Source: Cherax quadricarinatus (Eukaryota > Arthropoda > Malacostraca > Decapoda > Parastacidae). From it: DNA of 64,000 nt. A program made the position numbers and the translations under genes. Positions 39,901 to 54,800 of the stretch are shown here, piece after piece (position 1 is the first letter of the stretch; each line of letters starts with the position of its first letter). The notes below the pieces were generated by a model that did not search any database, was not told the origin of the DNA, and saw nothing but the letters and a program-made list of their open reading frames with translations. Location: assembly GCF_038502225.1 (NCBI RefSeq), contig NC_091293.1:12095562-12159561 (forward strand). The letters run 5' to 3'.

Positions 39901-42900
39901 TACATTCCCACACTTGTACCTCTGTGCCATTGTGGTACACTCCCACGCTTGTACCTCTGTACCACTGTGGTACGCTCCCACACTTCTACCTCTGTGCCAC
40001 TGTGGTACACTCCCACACTTGTACCTCTGCATCACTGTGGTTCAGTCCCACACTTGCACCTCTGTACCACTGTGGTACACTCCAACACTTGTACCTCTGT
40101 ACCACTGTGGTACACTTCCACACTTATGCCTCTCAACCACTGTGGTACACTCCCATACATGTACCTCTGTACCACTGTGGTACACTCCCACACTTTTACC
40201 TCTGTACCACTATGGTACATTCCCACACTTGTTCCTCTGTACCACTATGGTAGAGTCCCAATTATACCTATGTACCACTATGGTACACTCCCACACTTGT
40301 ACCTCTGTACCACCATGGAACACACCCACAATTATACCTGTGTACCACTAGGTTAGAGTCCCTCACTTGTACCTCTGTACCACTCTGGTACACTCCCCCA
40401 CTTGTACCTCTGTACCACTATGGTAAAATCACACACTTGCACCTCTGTACCACTGTGGTACACTCCAACACTTGTACCTCTGTACCACTGTGGTACACTC
40501 CCACACTTGTACCTCTGCACCACTGTGGTACACTCCCACACTTGTAGCTCTGTACCACTGTGGTACACTCCTGCACTTGTACCTTTGTACCAGTGCGACA
40601 CACTTCCACACTTGTACCTCTGTACCACTGTGGAACACTCCCGCACTTGTACCTCTCCACCACTGTGGTACACTTCCACACTTGTACCTCTATACCACTG
40701 GGGCACAATTCTACACTTGTACCTCTGTACCACTGTGGTACGTTCCCACACTTGTACCTCTGTACCACTGTGGTACACTCCCACACTTGTACCTCTGTAC
40801 CACTGTGGTACAATCCCACACTTGTACCTCTGTACCAATGTGGTGCACTTCCACACATGTGCCTCTGTACCGCTGTGGTACACTCCCACACTTGTACATC
40901 TGTACCACTGTGGTACACTCCCACACTTGTATCTCTGTACCACTGTGGTACACTCCCACACTTGTACCTCTGTACCACTGTGGTACAATCCAACACTTGG
41001 ACGTCTGTTCCATTGTGGTACACTCCCACACTTGTACCTCTGTACCACTGTGGTACACTTCCACACTTGTACCTCTGTGGTACACTTCCACACTTGTACC
41101 TCTGTACCACTGTGTTACACTCCCACACTTGAACCTCTGTGGTCCACTTCCACACTTGTACCTATGTGGTACACTTCCATACTTGTATCTCTGTACCACT
41201 GTGGTACACTCCCACACTTGTACCTCTGTACCACTATGGTACACTCCCACACTTGTACCTCTGTACCACTGAGGTACACTCCCACACTTGTACCTCTGTA
41301 CCATTGTGGTACACTCCCACACTTCTACCTCTGTACCACTGTGGTACACTTCCACACTTGTACCTCTGTACCACTGTGGTACACTCTCACACTTGTACCT
41401 CTGTACCACTGTGGTACACTTCCACAATTGTACCTCTGTACCACTCTGGTACACTCCCACACTTGTACCTCTGTACCACTGTGGTACACTTCCACACTTG
41501 TACCTCTGTACCACTGTGGCACACTCCCACACTTGTACCTCTGTACCACTGTGGTACACTTACAAACTTGTACCTCTGTACCAAACTGATACACTCCCAC
41601 ACTTGTACTCTCTGTGCCATTGTGGTACACTACCACACTTGTACCTCTGTATCACTCTGGTTCACTCCCACACTTGTACCTCTGGACCACTCTTGTGAAC
41701 TCCCACACTTGTGCCTCTGTACCACTGTGGCACACTTCCACACCTGTACCTCTGTGCCATTGTGGTACACTCCCACACATATACCTCTGTACCACTCTGG
41801 TGCACTTCCACACTTGTACCTCTGTACCACTGTTGTACATTCCCACACTTTTACCTCTGTACCACTGTGGTACACTCCCACACTTGTACCTCTGTGCCAC
41901 TGTGGTACACTCCCACACTTGTACCTCTGCATCACTGTGGTTCAGTCCCACACTTGCACCACTGTACCACTGTGGTACACTCCTACACTTGTACCTCTGT
42001 ACCACTGTGGTACACTTCCACACTTGTACCTCTGTACCACTGAGGTACACTCCCACACTTGCACCTCTGTACCACTGTAGTACACTCCCACACTTGTACC
42101 TCTGTACCACTGTGGTACACTCCCACACTTGTACCTCTGTACCACTGTGGTACAATCCAACACTTGTGCCTCTGTTCCACTGTGGTACATTCCCACTCTT
42201 GTACCTCTGTACCACTGTGGTACACTTCCACACTTATGCCTCTCAACCACGGTAGTACACTCCCATACATGTACCTCTGTACCACTGTGGTACACTCCCA
42301 CACTTTTACCTCTGTACCACTATGGTACACTCCCACACTTGTTCCTCTGTACCACTATGGTAGAGTCCCACTTATGCCTATGTACCACTATGGTACACTC
42401 CCACACTTGTACCTCTGTACCACCATGGAACACACCCACAATTATACCTCTGCACCACTATGTTAGAGTCCCTCACTTGTACCTCTGTACCAATCTGGTA
42501 CACTCCAACACTTGTACCTCTGTACCACTGTGGTACACTCCCAAACTTGTACCTCTGCACCACTGTGGTACACTCCCACACTAGTAGCTCCGTACCACTG
42601 TGGTACACTCCTGCACTTGTACCTTTGTACCAGTGTGACACACTCCCACACTTGTACCTCTGTACCACTGTGGTACACTCCCGCACTTGTACCTCTCCAC
42701 CACTGTGGTACGTTCCCACACTTGTACCTCTGTACCACTGTGGTACACTCCCACACTTGTACCTCTGTACCACTGTGGTACACTCCCACTATTGTACCTC
42801 TGTACCACTGTGGTACACTCCCACACTTGTATCTCTGTACCACTGTGGTACACTCCCACACTTGTACCTCTGTACCACTGTGGTACTATCCAACACTTGT

Positions 42901-45151
42901 GCGTCTGTTCCACTGTGGTACACTCCCACACTTGTACCTCTGTACCACTGTGGTACACTTCCACACTTGTACCTCTGTGGTACACTTCCACACTTGTACC
43001 ACTGTACCAATGTGGTACACTCCCACACTTGTACCTCTGTACCACTGTGTTACACTCCCACACTTGTGCCTCTGTGGTACACTTCCACACTTGTACCTAT
43101 GTGGTACACTTCCACACTTGTACCTCTGTACCACTGTGGTACACTCCCACACTTGTACCTCTGTACCACTGTGGTACACTCCCACACTTGTACCTCTGTA
43201 CCACTGAGATTCACTCCCACACTTGTACCTCTGTACCATTGTGGTACACTCCCACACTTGTACCTCTGTACCACTGTGGTACACTTCCACACTTGTATCT
43301 CTGTACCACTGTGGTACACTCTCACACTTGTACCTCTGTACCACACTGGTACACTTCCACAATTGTACCTCTGCACCACTCTGGTACACTCCCACACTTG
43401 TACCTCTGTACCACTGTGGTACACTTCCACACTTGTACCTCTGTACTACTGTGGCACACTCCCACACTTGTACCTCTGTACCACTGTGGTACACTTACAC
43501 ACTTGTACCTCTGTACCACTCTGATACACTCCCACACTTGTACTCTCTGTGCCATTGTGGTACACAACCACATTTGTACCTCTGTATCACTCTGGTTCAC
43601 TCCGACACTTGTACCTCTGTACCACTCTTGTGCACTCCCACACTTATACCTCTGTACCACTGTGGTACACTTCCACACCTGTACCTCTGTACCACTGTGT
43701 TACACTCCCACACTTGTACCCCTGCATCACTGTGGTTCAGTCCCACACTTGTTCCTCTGTACCACTGTGGTACACTCCCACACTTGTACCTCTGTACCAC
43801 TGTGGTACAATCCAACACTTCTGCCTCTGTTCCACTGCGGTACATTCCCACACTTGTACCTCTGTACCACTGTGGTACACTTCCACACTTGTACCTCTGT
43901 GGTACATTTCCACACTTGTGACACTGTACCACTGTGGTACACTCCCAAACTTGTACCTCTGTATCACTGTGTTACACTCCCACACTTGTACCTTTGTGGT
44001 ATACTTCCACACTTGTACCTATGTGGTACACTTCCACACTTGTACCTCTGTACCACTGTGGTACACTCCCACACTTGTACCTCTGTACCACTGTGGTACA
44101 CTCCCACACTTGTACCTCTGTACCACAGTGGTACACTCCCACACTTGTACCTCTGTACCATTGTTTTACACTCCCACACTTGTACCTCTGTACGACTGTG
44201 GTACACTTCCATACTTGAACCTCTGTACCACTGTGGTACACTCTCACACTTGTACCTCTGTACCACTGTGTTACACTTCCACACTTGTACCTCTGTACCA
44301 CTGTGGTACACTCCCACACATGTACCTCTGTACCACTCTGGTGCACTTCCACACTTGTACCTCTGTACCACTGTGTTACACTCCCACACTTGTACCTCTG
44401 TACCACTGTTGTACATTCGCATACTTGTACCTCTGTACCACTGTGGTACACTCCCACACTTGTACCTCTGTACCACTGTGGTACATTCCCACACTTGTAC
44501 CTCTATGCCACTGTGGTACACTCCCACACTTGTATCTCTGCATAACTGTGGTTCACTCCTACACTTGTACCTCAGTACCACTGTGGTACACTTCCACACC
44601 TGTATCTCTGTACCACTGTGGTACACTCCCACACTTGTACCTCTGTACCACTATGGTGCAATCCCACACTTGTGCCTCTGTTCCACTGTGGTACACTCCC
44701 ACACTTGCACCTCTGTACCACTGTGGTACACTTCCACACTTGTACCTCTGTGGTACACTTCCACACTTGTACCACTGTACCACTGTGGTACACCCCGACA
44801 CTTGTACCTCTGTACCACTGTGTTACACTCCCACACTTGTACCTCTGTGGTACACTTCCACACATGTACCTATGTGGTACACTTCCACACTTGTATCTCT
44901 GTACAACTGCGGTACACTCCCACACACGTACCTGTGTACCACTGTGGTACACTCCCACACTTGTAAGTCTGTACCACTGTGGTACACTCCCACACTTGTA
45001 CCTCTGTACCACTGTGGTACAACTCCACACTTGTCCCTCTGTACCACTGTGGTACACTCCCACACTTAAACCTCTATACCACTGTGGTACACTTCCACAC
45101 TTGTACCTCTGTACCACTGTGGTACAGTCCCACACTTGTTCCTCTTTACCA

Positions 45152-45690
45152 CTATCGTTAAAGTGTGGGAGTGTACCATAGTGGTACAGAAGTACAAGTT
45201 TGGGAGTGTACCATAGTGGTACAGAGGTACAAGTGTGGGACTGTATCATAGTAGTACAGGGTACAAGTGCGGGATGGAACCATAGTGGTACAGAAGTACA
45301 AGTGTGGGATTGTACAATAGTGGTACAGAGGTGCAAGTGAGGGACTGCAACATAGTGGAACAGAGGAACAACTGTGGGAGTGTACCGTAGCGGTACAGAG
45401 GTAAAACTACGGTACACTATAGTACACTCACACTTTTACCTCTGTTCCACTAGGGTACACTCCCACAGTTGTTCCTCTGTTCCACTATGTTGCAGTCCCT
45501 CACTTGTACCCTGTACCACTATGATACAGTGCCACATTTGTACCTCTGTACCATTATGGTACACTAACACACTTGTACTTCTGTACCACTATGGTAGAGT
45601 CCCACACTTATACCTCTGTACCACTATGGTACACTCCCAAACTTGTACCTCTGTACCATCATGGTACACACCCACAGTTATACCTCTGTA
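45152..45690. repeat. Satellite palindrome 2
   Basis: Reverse units 45152-45415, centre near 45421, then forward units. The right arm lacks two of the mirrored units (it goes from the TTGCAGTCCCTCACTTG unit straight to CCCTGTACCACTATGATAC). Otherwise it has the same module as palindrome 1. Confidence 0.88.
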
Positions 45691-48300
45691 CCACTATGTT
45701 AGAGTCCCTCACTTGTACATCTGTACCTCTATGGTAAAATCACACACTTGTACCTCTGTACCACTATGTTACAGTCCCACACTTGTACCTCTGTACCACA
45801 ATGGTACAATCCCGTACTTGTACCTTGTACGACTATGATAGAGATCCACACTTGTACCTCTGTAACACTGTGCACACTCCCACTTGTACCTCTGTACCAT
45901 TATGGTACACTCCCACACTTGTTACTCCGTAACAGTATGGTAGAGTCCCACACTTGTACCTCTGTACCACTATGGTACACTCCCACACTTGTACCTCTGT
46001 ACCACTATTTTACACACCCACACTTTTACCTCAGTACCACTATAGTACACTCCAACACTTGTACCTCTGTACCACTTGGATACAGTCCCTCACTTCTACC
46101 TCTGTACCACTATGGTACGCTCCCACTGTTTCTCTCTACCACTATGGTACACTCCTACACTTGTACCTCGGTACCACTATGGTACACTCTCACACTTTTA
46201 CTTCTATACCACTATAGTACACTCCCACACTTTTCCTTCTGTACCACTACTGTACACTTCCACACATGTACCTCTGTACCACTGTGGTACACTCACACAC
46301 TTGTACCTCTGTACCACTGTGGTACGCTCCTGCACTTATACCTTTGTACCAGTGTGACACATTCCCACACTTGTACCTCTGTACCACTGTGGTACACTCC
46401 CACACTTGTACCCCTCCACCACTGTGGTACACTTCCACACTTGTACTTCTGTACCACTGTGGTACACTCCTGAACTTGTACCTCTGTTCCACTACGGTAC
46501 ACTCCCACATTTGTACCTTTGTACAACTGTGGTACAATCCCACACTTGTACCTCTGTACCAATGTGGTGCACTTCCACACTTGTACCTCTGTACCGCTGT
46601 GGTACACTTCCACACTTGTACCTCTGTACCACTGTGGTACACTCCCACAATTGTACCTCTGTACCACTGTGGTACACTCCCACTCTTGTATCTCTGTACC
46701 ACTGTGGTACACTCCCACACTTGTACCTCTGTACCACTGTGGTACAATCCAACACTTCTGCCTCTGTTCCACTGTGGTACACTCCCACACTTGCACCTCT
46801 GTACCTCTGAGGTACACTTCCACACTTGTACCTCTGTGGTACACTTCCACACTTGTACCACTGTACCACTGTGGTACACTCCCACACTTGTACCTCTGTA
46901 CCACTGTGTTACACTCCCAAACTTGTACCTCTGTGGTACACTTCCACACTTGTACCTATGTGGTACACTTCCACACTTGTACCTCTGTACCACTGTCGTA
47001 CACTCCCACACTTGTACCTCTGTACCACTGTGGTACACTTCCACACTTGTACCTCTGTACCACTGTGGTACACTCTTACACTTGTACCTCTGTACCTCTG
47101 TGGTACACTCCCACACTTGTACCTCTGTAGCACTGTGGTACACTTCCACACTTGTACCTCTGTGCCACTGTGGCACACTCCCACACTTGTACCTCTGTAC
47201 CACTGTGGTACACTTACACACTTGTACCTCTGTACCACTCTGATACACTCCTACACTTGTACCTCTGTGCCATTGTGGTACACTACCACACTTGTACCTC
47301 TGTATCACTCTGGTTCACTCCCACACCTGTACCTCTGTACCACTCTTGTACACTCTCACACTTGTACCTCTGTACCACTGTGGTACACTCCCACTCAAGT
47401 ACCTCTCTACCACTCTAATGCACTTCCACACTTGTACCTCTGTACCACTGTGGTACACTCCCACACTTGTACCTCTGTTCCACTGTGGTACACTCCCACA
47501 CTTGTACCTCTGTGCCACTGTGGTACACTCCCACACTTGTATCTCTACATCACTGTGGTTCACTCCCACACTTGTACCTCAGGACCACTGTGGTACAATC
47601 CCACACTTGTACCTCTGTACCCATGTGGTGCACTTCCACACTTGCACCTCTGTACCACTGTGGTACACTCCCTCATTTGTACCTCTGTACCACTGTGATA
47701 CACTCCAACACTTGTATCTCTGCACCACTGTGGTACACTCCTACACCTGTATCTCTGTACCACTGTTGTACACTCCCACACTTGTACCTCTGTACCACTA
47801 TAGTACAATCCCACACTTGTGCCTCTGTTCCACTGTGGTACACTCCCACACTTGCACCTCTGTACCACTGTGGTGCACTTCCACACTTGTACCTCTGTGG
47901 TACACTTCCATATTTATATCACTGTACCACTGTGGCACACTCCCACACTTGTACCTCTGTACCACTGTGTTACACTCCCACACTTGTACCTCTGTGGTAC
48001 ACTTCCACACTTGTACCTATGTGGTACACTTCCACACTTGTAACTCTGTACAACTGTGGTACACTCCCACACTTGTACCTGTGTACCACTGTGGTACACT
48101 CCCACATTTGTACCTCTGTACCACTGTGGTACACTCCCACACTTGTACCTCTGTACCACTCTGGCACACTTCCACACTTGTACCTCTGTACCACTGTGGT
48201 ACACTCCCACACTTGTACCTCTGTACCACTGTGGTACACTTCCACACTTGTACCTCTGTACCACTGTGGTACAGTAACACACTTGTTCCTCTTTACCACT

Positions 48301-48820
48301 ATGGTAAAAGTGTGGGAGTGTACCATAGTGGTTCAGAAGTACAAGTGTGGGAGTGTACCATAGTGGTACAGAAGTACAAGTGTGGGACTGTATCATAGTG
48401 GTACAGGGTACAAGTGCGGGATTGTACCATAGTGGTACAGAAGTATAGGTGTGGGATTGTACCATAGTGGTACAGAGGTGCAAGTGAGGGACTGCAACAT
48501 AGTGGTACAGAGGAACAACTGTGGGAGTGTACCGTAGTGGTACAAAGGTAAAACTACGGTATACTATAGTACACTCACACTTTTACCTCTGTACTACTAG
48601 GGTACACTCCCACAGTTGTTCCTCTGTACCACTATGTTGCAGTCCCTCACTTGTACCTCTGTACCACTATGGTACAATCCCACACTTGTACTTCTGTACC
48701 ACTATGGTACAATCCCGGACTTGTGCCCTGTACCACTATGATACAGTGCCACACTTGCACCTCTGTACCATTATGGTACACTAACACACTTGTACTTCTG
48801 TTCCACTGTGGTACACTCCC
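48301..48820. repeat. Satellite palindrome 3
   Basis: Reverse units from 48301, centre near 48562 (GTATACTATAGTACACTC), forward units after. All mirrored units are present, as in palindrome 1. Confidence 0.9.
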
Positions 48821-49563
48821 ACACTTTTACCTCTGTACCACTATGGAATACTCCCACACTTGTTCCTCTGTACCACCATGGTACACACCCACAATTATAC
48901 CTCTGTACCACTATGTTAGAGTCCTTCACTTGTACCTCTGTACCACTCTGGTACACTCCCCCACTTGTACCTCTCTACCACTATGGTAAAATCACACACT
49001 TGTACCTCTGTACCACTATGTTTCAGTCCCACACTTGTACCTCTGTACCACAATGGTACAATCCCGTACTTGTACCTTTTACGACTATGATAGAGCCCCA
49101 CTTGTACCTCTGTAACACTGTGGTACACTCCCACACTTGTACCTCTTTACCATTATGGTACACTCCCACACTTGTTACTCTGTAACAGTATGGTAGAGTC
49201 CCACACTTGTACCTCTGTACCACTATGGTACACTCCCACACTTGTACCTCTGTACCAATATGGTACACATCCACACTTTTACCTCAGTACCACTATGGTA
49301 CACTCCCACACTTGTACCTCTGTACCACTTGGATACAGTCCGTCACTTGTACCTCTGTACCACTATTGTACGCTCCCATTGTTTCTCTGTACCACTATGG
49401 TACACTCCCACACTTGTACCTCTGTACCACTATGGTACACTCCCACACTTTTACTTCTATACCACTATAGTACACTCCCACACTTGTCCTTCTGTGCCAC
49501 TACGGTACACTCCAACACTTGTACCTCTGCACCACTGTGGTACACTCCCACACTTGTACCTCT

Positions 49564-50530
49564 AGCCCTCTCAGAAGGGGCAAATATCTTGTTTACTGCT
49601 ACAGTGAGTAATTGATCACAGATGCTGTACGAGTATGCGTGGTCAAATAACCTCTGCTCCTTGCAGTCCAGTGTTGCAAAGTGTATTTTTATAAGAGACA
49701 GTACATCTCTTACTTTAGCAGGACAATTAAGGGAAATCCTGCTCCCTATTTATCACCATAGTAAAGATAGTGGACATTGTTGTCTATGCTTAAGACAGCA
49801 AGAATCAAACATTCTGCTTTGCTTCATCGAGGAAGTGGCAAGGAAGCAAAAAGTACTAGGTCATCTTTTTTTTTTTGTTCTAGGGGAGCAACGGCGTGGG
49901 GCGCTGTGGCGTCTTCAGATTACTTTTGACTCTACTGAGAGTGACACTGACGCCAGGATAACCAACAAAGAACACTGATCTGTGCGTTAGTGTGGACAAA
50001 GTGTCTCACAAAACACGATAAACACTTACAGAGAAGTGTGATCAACTTCTTAGTGATATTGTGTGAACAATTGTTGATGAGCAGTGTAACAACGAGTGTT
50101 GCGATCCAACAGAGTGTAGTGCGACATTCTTCAAAGAACACTATTCTTCAATCAATTCAACGGATATCCGGGCGTAATTACGGGTCAGATACATATACCC
50201 AGGTAAGTGTTCTAACTCGTGATGTACTACTATTGACTGCGCAGTTGAGCATAAAGTCGTGAGTTAGTCACTTATCATAAACCCCGGTGATATGCGGACC
50301 ACTGAGTCCACACAAGTAGGTATTTTGTCAGCCATCAGTGAATGACATAACACCCCCTAGGGGTAATTTATAATCTTACAAATTATATTTCTTGACAGCC
50401 CAGGTTGAGATGGTTTCGACAGCTTCTAGACCTTGTCTGCAGGGGCGGCTGTGCAGGCGATGAGTTGTCCTTTTAAGTTAAGTATAAGTATTTAAACTTA
50501 ACTGGTAATGCCATTTCTCAACATAAATTG
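49564..50530 (+). repeat. BEL/Pao LTR, left arm of a head-to-head LTR pair
   Basis: About 967 bases, inverted with respect to 50812-51786 with few differences (one long T run near 49868 against an A run near 51475). The outer 80 or so bases present in the right copy are missing here, so this arm is truncated at the satellite junction. Confidence 0.85.
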
Positions 50531-50811
50531 TTTTCGAGATTGGAGCAGTGGATGCAGGGTACCATCCCCCGTTTTCTTGTTGGGTGAGTCACCCAGCTCC
50601 CGTTTTCTTTGGGTGAACGCTGGGTGAACGCCCGTTTTCTTTTGGCTATCCATTCTCTGTGATTGAGTCTGGAGGGACTCATTTATACTGATTTATATTG
50701 TAAAACACTAGTTTTACAGCTTTTTTCGAAGGACCTTGGCTCATAGGTTATTTGTACACTGTAGTACAACATATTTGGACCACAGTGTGGACTTTATCCG
50801 GTTCGAAGGAC
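50531..50811 (-). other. Spacer of the LTR pair: BEL/Pao leader
   Basis: A 281-base spacer unrelated to the arms. Contains three GGGTGA..GC..CCCGTTTTCTT-type short repeats (50560-50640). Immediately beside the right LTR lies a primer-binding-site-like sequence. No coding frame is seen. Confidence 0.6.
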
Positions 50812-50813
50812 CA
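50796..50813 (-). promoter_or_regulatory. Putative primer binding site
   Basis: The minus strand reads TGGTCCTTCGAACCGGAT, starting with TGG at the inner edge of the right LTR. It matches the site at 24715-24734 except for one base in the shared part. It shows that the right LTR acted as the 5' LTR of a minus-strand element. Confidence 0.65.
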
Positions 50814-51864
50814 ATTTATGTTGAGAAATGGCATTAACAGTTAAGTTTAAAGACTTATACTTATCTTAGAAGGACAACTCATCGCCTGCACAGCCGCCCC
50901 TGCAGACGAGGTCTAGAAGCTGTCGAAACCATCTCAACATGGGCTGTCAAGAAATATAATTTGTAAGATTATAAATTACCCCTAGGGGGTGTTATGTCAG
51001 CATATTTCATTCACTGATGGCTGACAAAATACCTACTTGTGTGGACTCAATGGTCCGCATATCACCGGGGTTTAAGATAAGTGACTAACTCACGACTTTA
51101 TGCTCAACTGCGCAGTCAACAGTAGTACATCACGAGTTAGAACACTTACCTGGGTATATGTATCTGACCCGTAATTATGCCCAGATATCCGTTGAGTTGA
51201 TTGAAGAATAGTATTCTTTGAAGAATGTCGCACTACACTCTGTTGGATCGCAACACTCGTTGTTACACTGTTCATCAACAATTGTTCACACAATATCACT
51301 AAGAAGTTGATCACACTTCTCTGTAAGTGTTTATCGTGTTTTGTGAGACACTTTGTCCACACTAACCCACAGATCAGTGTTCTTTGTTGGTTATTCTGGC
51401 GTCAGTGTCACTCTCAGTAGAGTCAAAAGTAATCTGAAGACGCCACAGTGCCCCACGCCGTTGCTCCCCTAGCACAAAAAAAAAGCTGACCTAGTACTTT
51501 TTGCTTCCTTGCCACTTCCTCGATGAAGCAAAGCAGAATGTTTGATTCTTGCTGTCTTAAGCATAGACAACAATGTCCACTATCTTTACTATGGTGATAA
51601 AGTGGGAGCAGGATTTCCCTTAATTGTCCTGCTAAAGTAAGAGATGTACTGTCTCTTATAAAAATACACTTTGCAACACTGGACTGCAAGGAGCAGAGGT
51701 CATTTGACCACGCATACTCGAACAGCATCTGTGATCAATTACTCACTGTAGCAGTAAACAAGATATTTGCCCCTTCTGAGAGGGCTGGGCCCCTCAGGGC
51801 AGAAAGGGGCTGAAGGGGCTGAAGGGGGCGGATACCCCCCTCCTGGAGAAAATTTCTCCACACT
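50812..51864 (-). repeat. BEL/Pao LTR, right arm, probably full length
   Basis: On the minus strand it begins TGTGGAGAAATTTTCTCCAG (51866 leftwards) and ends beside the primer binding site. The TG start parallels TGTGGAAAAT of the other BEL/Pao element. Length is about 1.05 kb. Confidence 0.8.
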
Positions 51865-51865
51865 C

Positions 51866-54800
51866 CCACACTTTTACTTCTATACCACTATAGTACACTC
51901 CCACACTTGTCCTTCTGTGCCACTACGGTACACTCCCACACTTGTACCTCTGCACCACTGTGATACACTCCCACACTTGTACCTCTGTACCACTGTGGTA
52001 CACTCCTGCACTTATACCTTTGTGCCAGTGTGACACACTCCCACACTTGTACCTCTGTACCACTGTGGTACACTCCCACACTTGTACCTCTCCACCACTG
52101 TGGAACACCTCCACACTTGTACCTCTGTACCACTGTGGTACACTCCTGAACTTGTACCTCTGTTCCTCTATGGTACACTCCCACACTTGTACCTTTGTAC
52201 CACTGTGGTACACTGCCACACATGTACCTCTGACCCACTTTGGTACACTCCTACACTTGTACGTCTGTACCACTGTGGAACACTCCCACACTTGTACCTC
52301 TCCACCACTGTGGTACACTCCCAAATTTGTACCTCTGTACCACTGTGGTACACCCCCACACTTGTACCTCTGTGCCATAGTGGTACACTCCCACGCTTGT
52401 ACCTCTGTATCACTGTGGTACACTCCCACACTTGTACCTCTGTGCCACTGAGGTACACTTCCACACTTATACCTCTCAACCACTGTGGTACACTCCCATA
52501 CATGTACCTCTGTACCACTGTGGTACACTTCCAAACTTGTACCTCTGTACCACTGTGGTACAATCCTACACTTGTACCTCTGTACCACTGAGGTACATTC
52601 CCACATTTGTACCTCTGTACCACTGTGGTACACTCCCACACTTGTACCTCTGTACCACTGTGGTACAATCCCACACTTGTACCTCTGTACCAATGTGGTG
52701 CACTTCCACACTTGTACCTCTGTACTACTGTGTTACACTCCCACACTTGTACCTCTGTACCACTGTGGTACACTCCCACAATTGTACCTCTGTACCAATG
52801 TGGTACACTTCCACACTTGTATCTCTGTACCACTGTGGTACACTCCCACACATGTACCTCTGTACCACTGTGGTACAATCCAACACCTGTGCCTCTGTTC
52901 CACTGTGGTACACTTCCACACTTGTACCTCTGTATCACTGTGGTATACTTCCACACTTGTACCTCTGTGGTACACTTCCACACTTGTACCACTGTACCAC
53001 TGTCGTACACTCCCACACTTGTACCTCTGTACCACTGTGTTACACTCCCACACTTGTACCTCTGTGGTACACTTCCACACTTGTACCTATGTGGTACAAT
53101 TCCACACTTGTACCTCTGTACCACTGTGGTACACTCCCACACTTGTACCTCTGCACTACTGTGGTACACTCCCGCACTTGTACCTCTGGACCACTGTGGT
53201 GCACTCCCACACTTGTACCTCTGTACCACTGTGGTACACTTCCACACTTGTAGCTGTGTACCACTGTGGTACACTCTCACACTTGTACCTCTGTACCACT
53301 GTGGTACACTTCCACACCTGTTCCTCTGTACAACTATGGTACACTCCCACACTTGTACCTCTGTACCACTGTGGTACACTTCCACACTTATACCTCTGTT
53401 CCACTCTGATACACTCCCACACTTGTACCTCTGTGCCATTGTGGTACACTGCCACACTTGTACCTCTTTATCTCTCTGGTTCACTCCCTCATTTGTACCT
53501 CTGTACCACTCTTGTACACTCCCACACTTGTACCTCTGCATCACTGTGGTACACTTCCACACCTGTACCTCTGTACCACTGTCGTACACTCCCACACAAG
53601 TACCTCTGTACCACTCTGGTGCACTTCCCCACTTATACCTCTGTACCACTGTGGTACATTCCCACACATGTACCTCTGTACCACTGTGGTACACTCCCAC
53701 ACTTGTACCTCTGTACCACTGTGGTACACTCTCACACCTGTACCTCTGTGCCACTGTCGTACACTCCCTCACTTGTATCTCTGCATCACTGTGGTTCACT
53801 CCCACACTTGTACCTCAGTACCACTGTGGTACAATCCCACACTTGTACCTCTGTACCAATGTAGTGCACTTCCACACTTGTACCTCTGTACCACTGTGGT
53901 ACACTCCCTCACTTGTACCTCTGTACCACTATGGTACACTCCCACACTTGTATCTCTGCACCACTGTGGTACACTCTCACACCTGTACCTCTGTGCCACT
54001 GTGGTACACTCCTTCACTTGTATCTCTGCATCACTGTGGTTCACTCCCACACTTCTGCCTCTGTTCCACTGTGGTACACTCCCACACTTGCACCTCTGTA
54101 CCACTGTGGTACACTTCCACACTTGTACCTCCGTGGTACACTTCCACGCTTGTACCACTGTACCACTGTGGTACACTCCCACACTTGTACCTCTGTACCA
54201 CTGTGTTACACTCCCACACTTGTACCTCTTGGGTACACTTCCACACTTGTACCTATGTGGTACACTTCCACACTTGTACCTCTGTACAACTGTGGTAAAC
54301 TCCCACACTTGTACCTGTGTACCACTGTAGTACACTCCCACACTTGTACCTCTGTACCACTGTGGTACACTCCCACACTTGTACCTGTGTATTACTGTGG
54401 TACACTTCCACACTTGTACCTCTGTACCACTGTGGTGCACTCCCACACTTGTACCTCTGTACCACTCTGGCACACTTCCACACTTGTACCTCTGTACCAC
54501 TGTGGTACACTCCCACATTTGTACCTCTGTACCACTGTGGTACACTTCCACACTTGTAACTCTGTTCCACTGTGGTACACTCCCACACTTGTACGCTGTA
54601 CCACTATGATACAGTCCCACACTTGTTCCTTTTTACCACTATGGTAAAAGTGTGGGAGTGTACCATAGTGGTACAGAAGTACAAGTGTGGGAGTGTACCA
54701 TAGTGGTACAGAGGTACAAGTGTGGGACTGTCATAGTGGTACAAAGTATAAGTGCGGGATTGTACCATAGTGCTGCAGAAGTACAAGTGTGGGATTGTAC

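Larger units (their letters stand above)
33355..49560. repeat. 35-bp satellite with a palindromic core, left block
   Basis: The unit is CCCACACTTGTACCTCTGTA followed by CCACTGTGGTACACT, 35 bases. It contains the palindrome GTACCACTGTGGTAC (7-base arms, one-base centre). Common variants are ACTATGG for ACTGTGG, TTCC for TCCC, and deleted units reading CTCTGTGGTACACTTCC. The unit has no stop codon in any of six frames, so open frames of hundreds of codons (CTTVVHSHTCTSVPLWYTPT type) arise on both strands. They shift frame from unit to unit because 35 is not divisible by three. I do not treat them as coding. The block lies in the intron between P450 exons B and C. Confidence 0.98.

Noticed and set aside
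49622..49978. A 118-codon open frame in the left LTR (and its mirror at 51423-51728)
   Set aside because: It lies wholly inside the LTR, has no recognisable domain, and the mirror copy differs at its C-terminal end because of a homopolymer length change.
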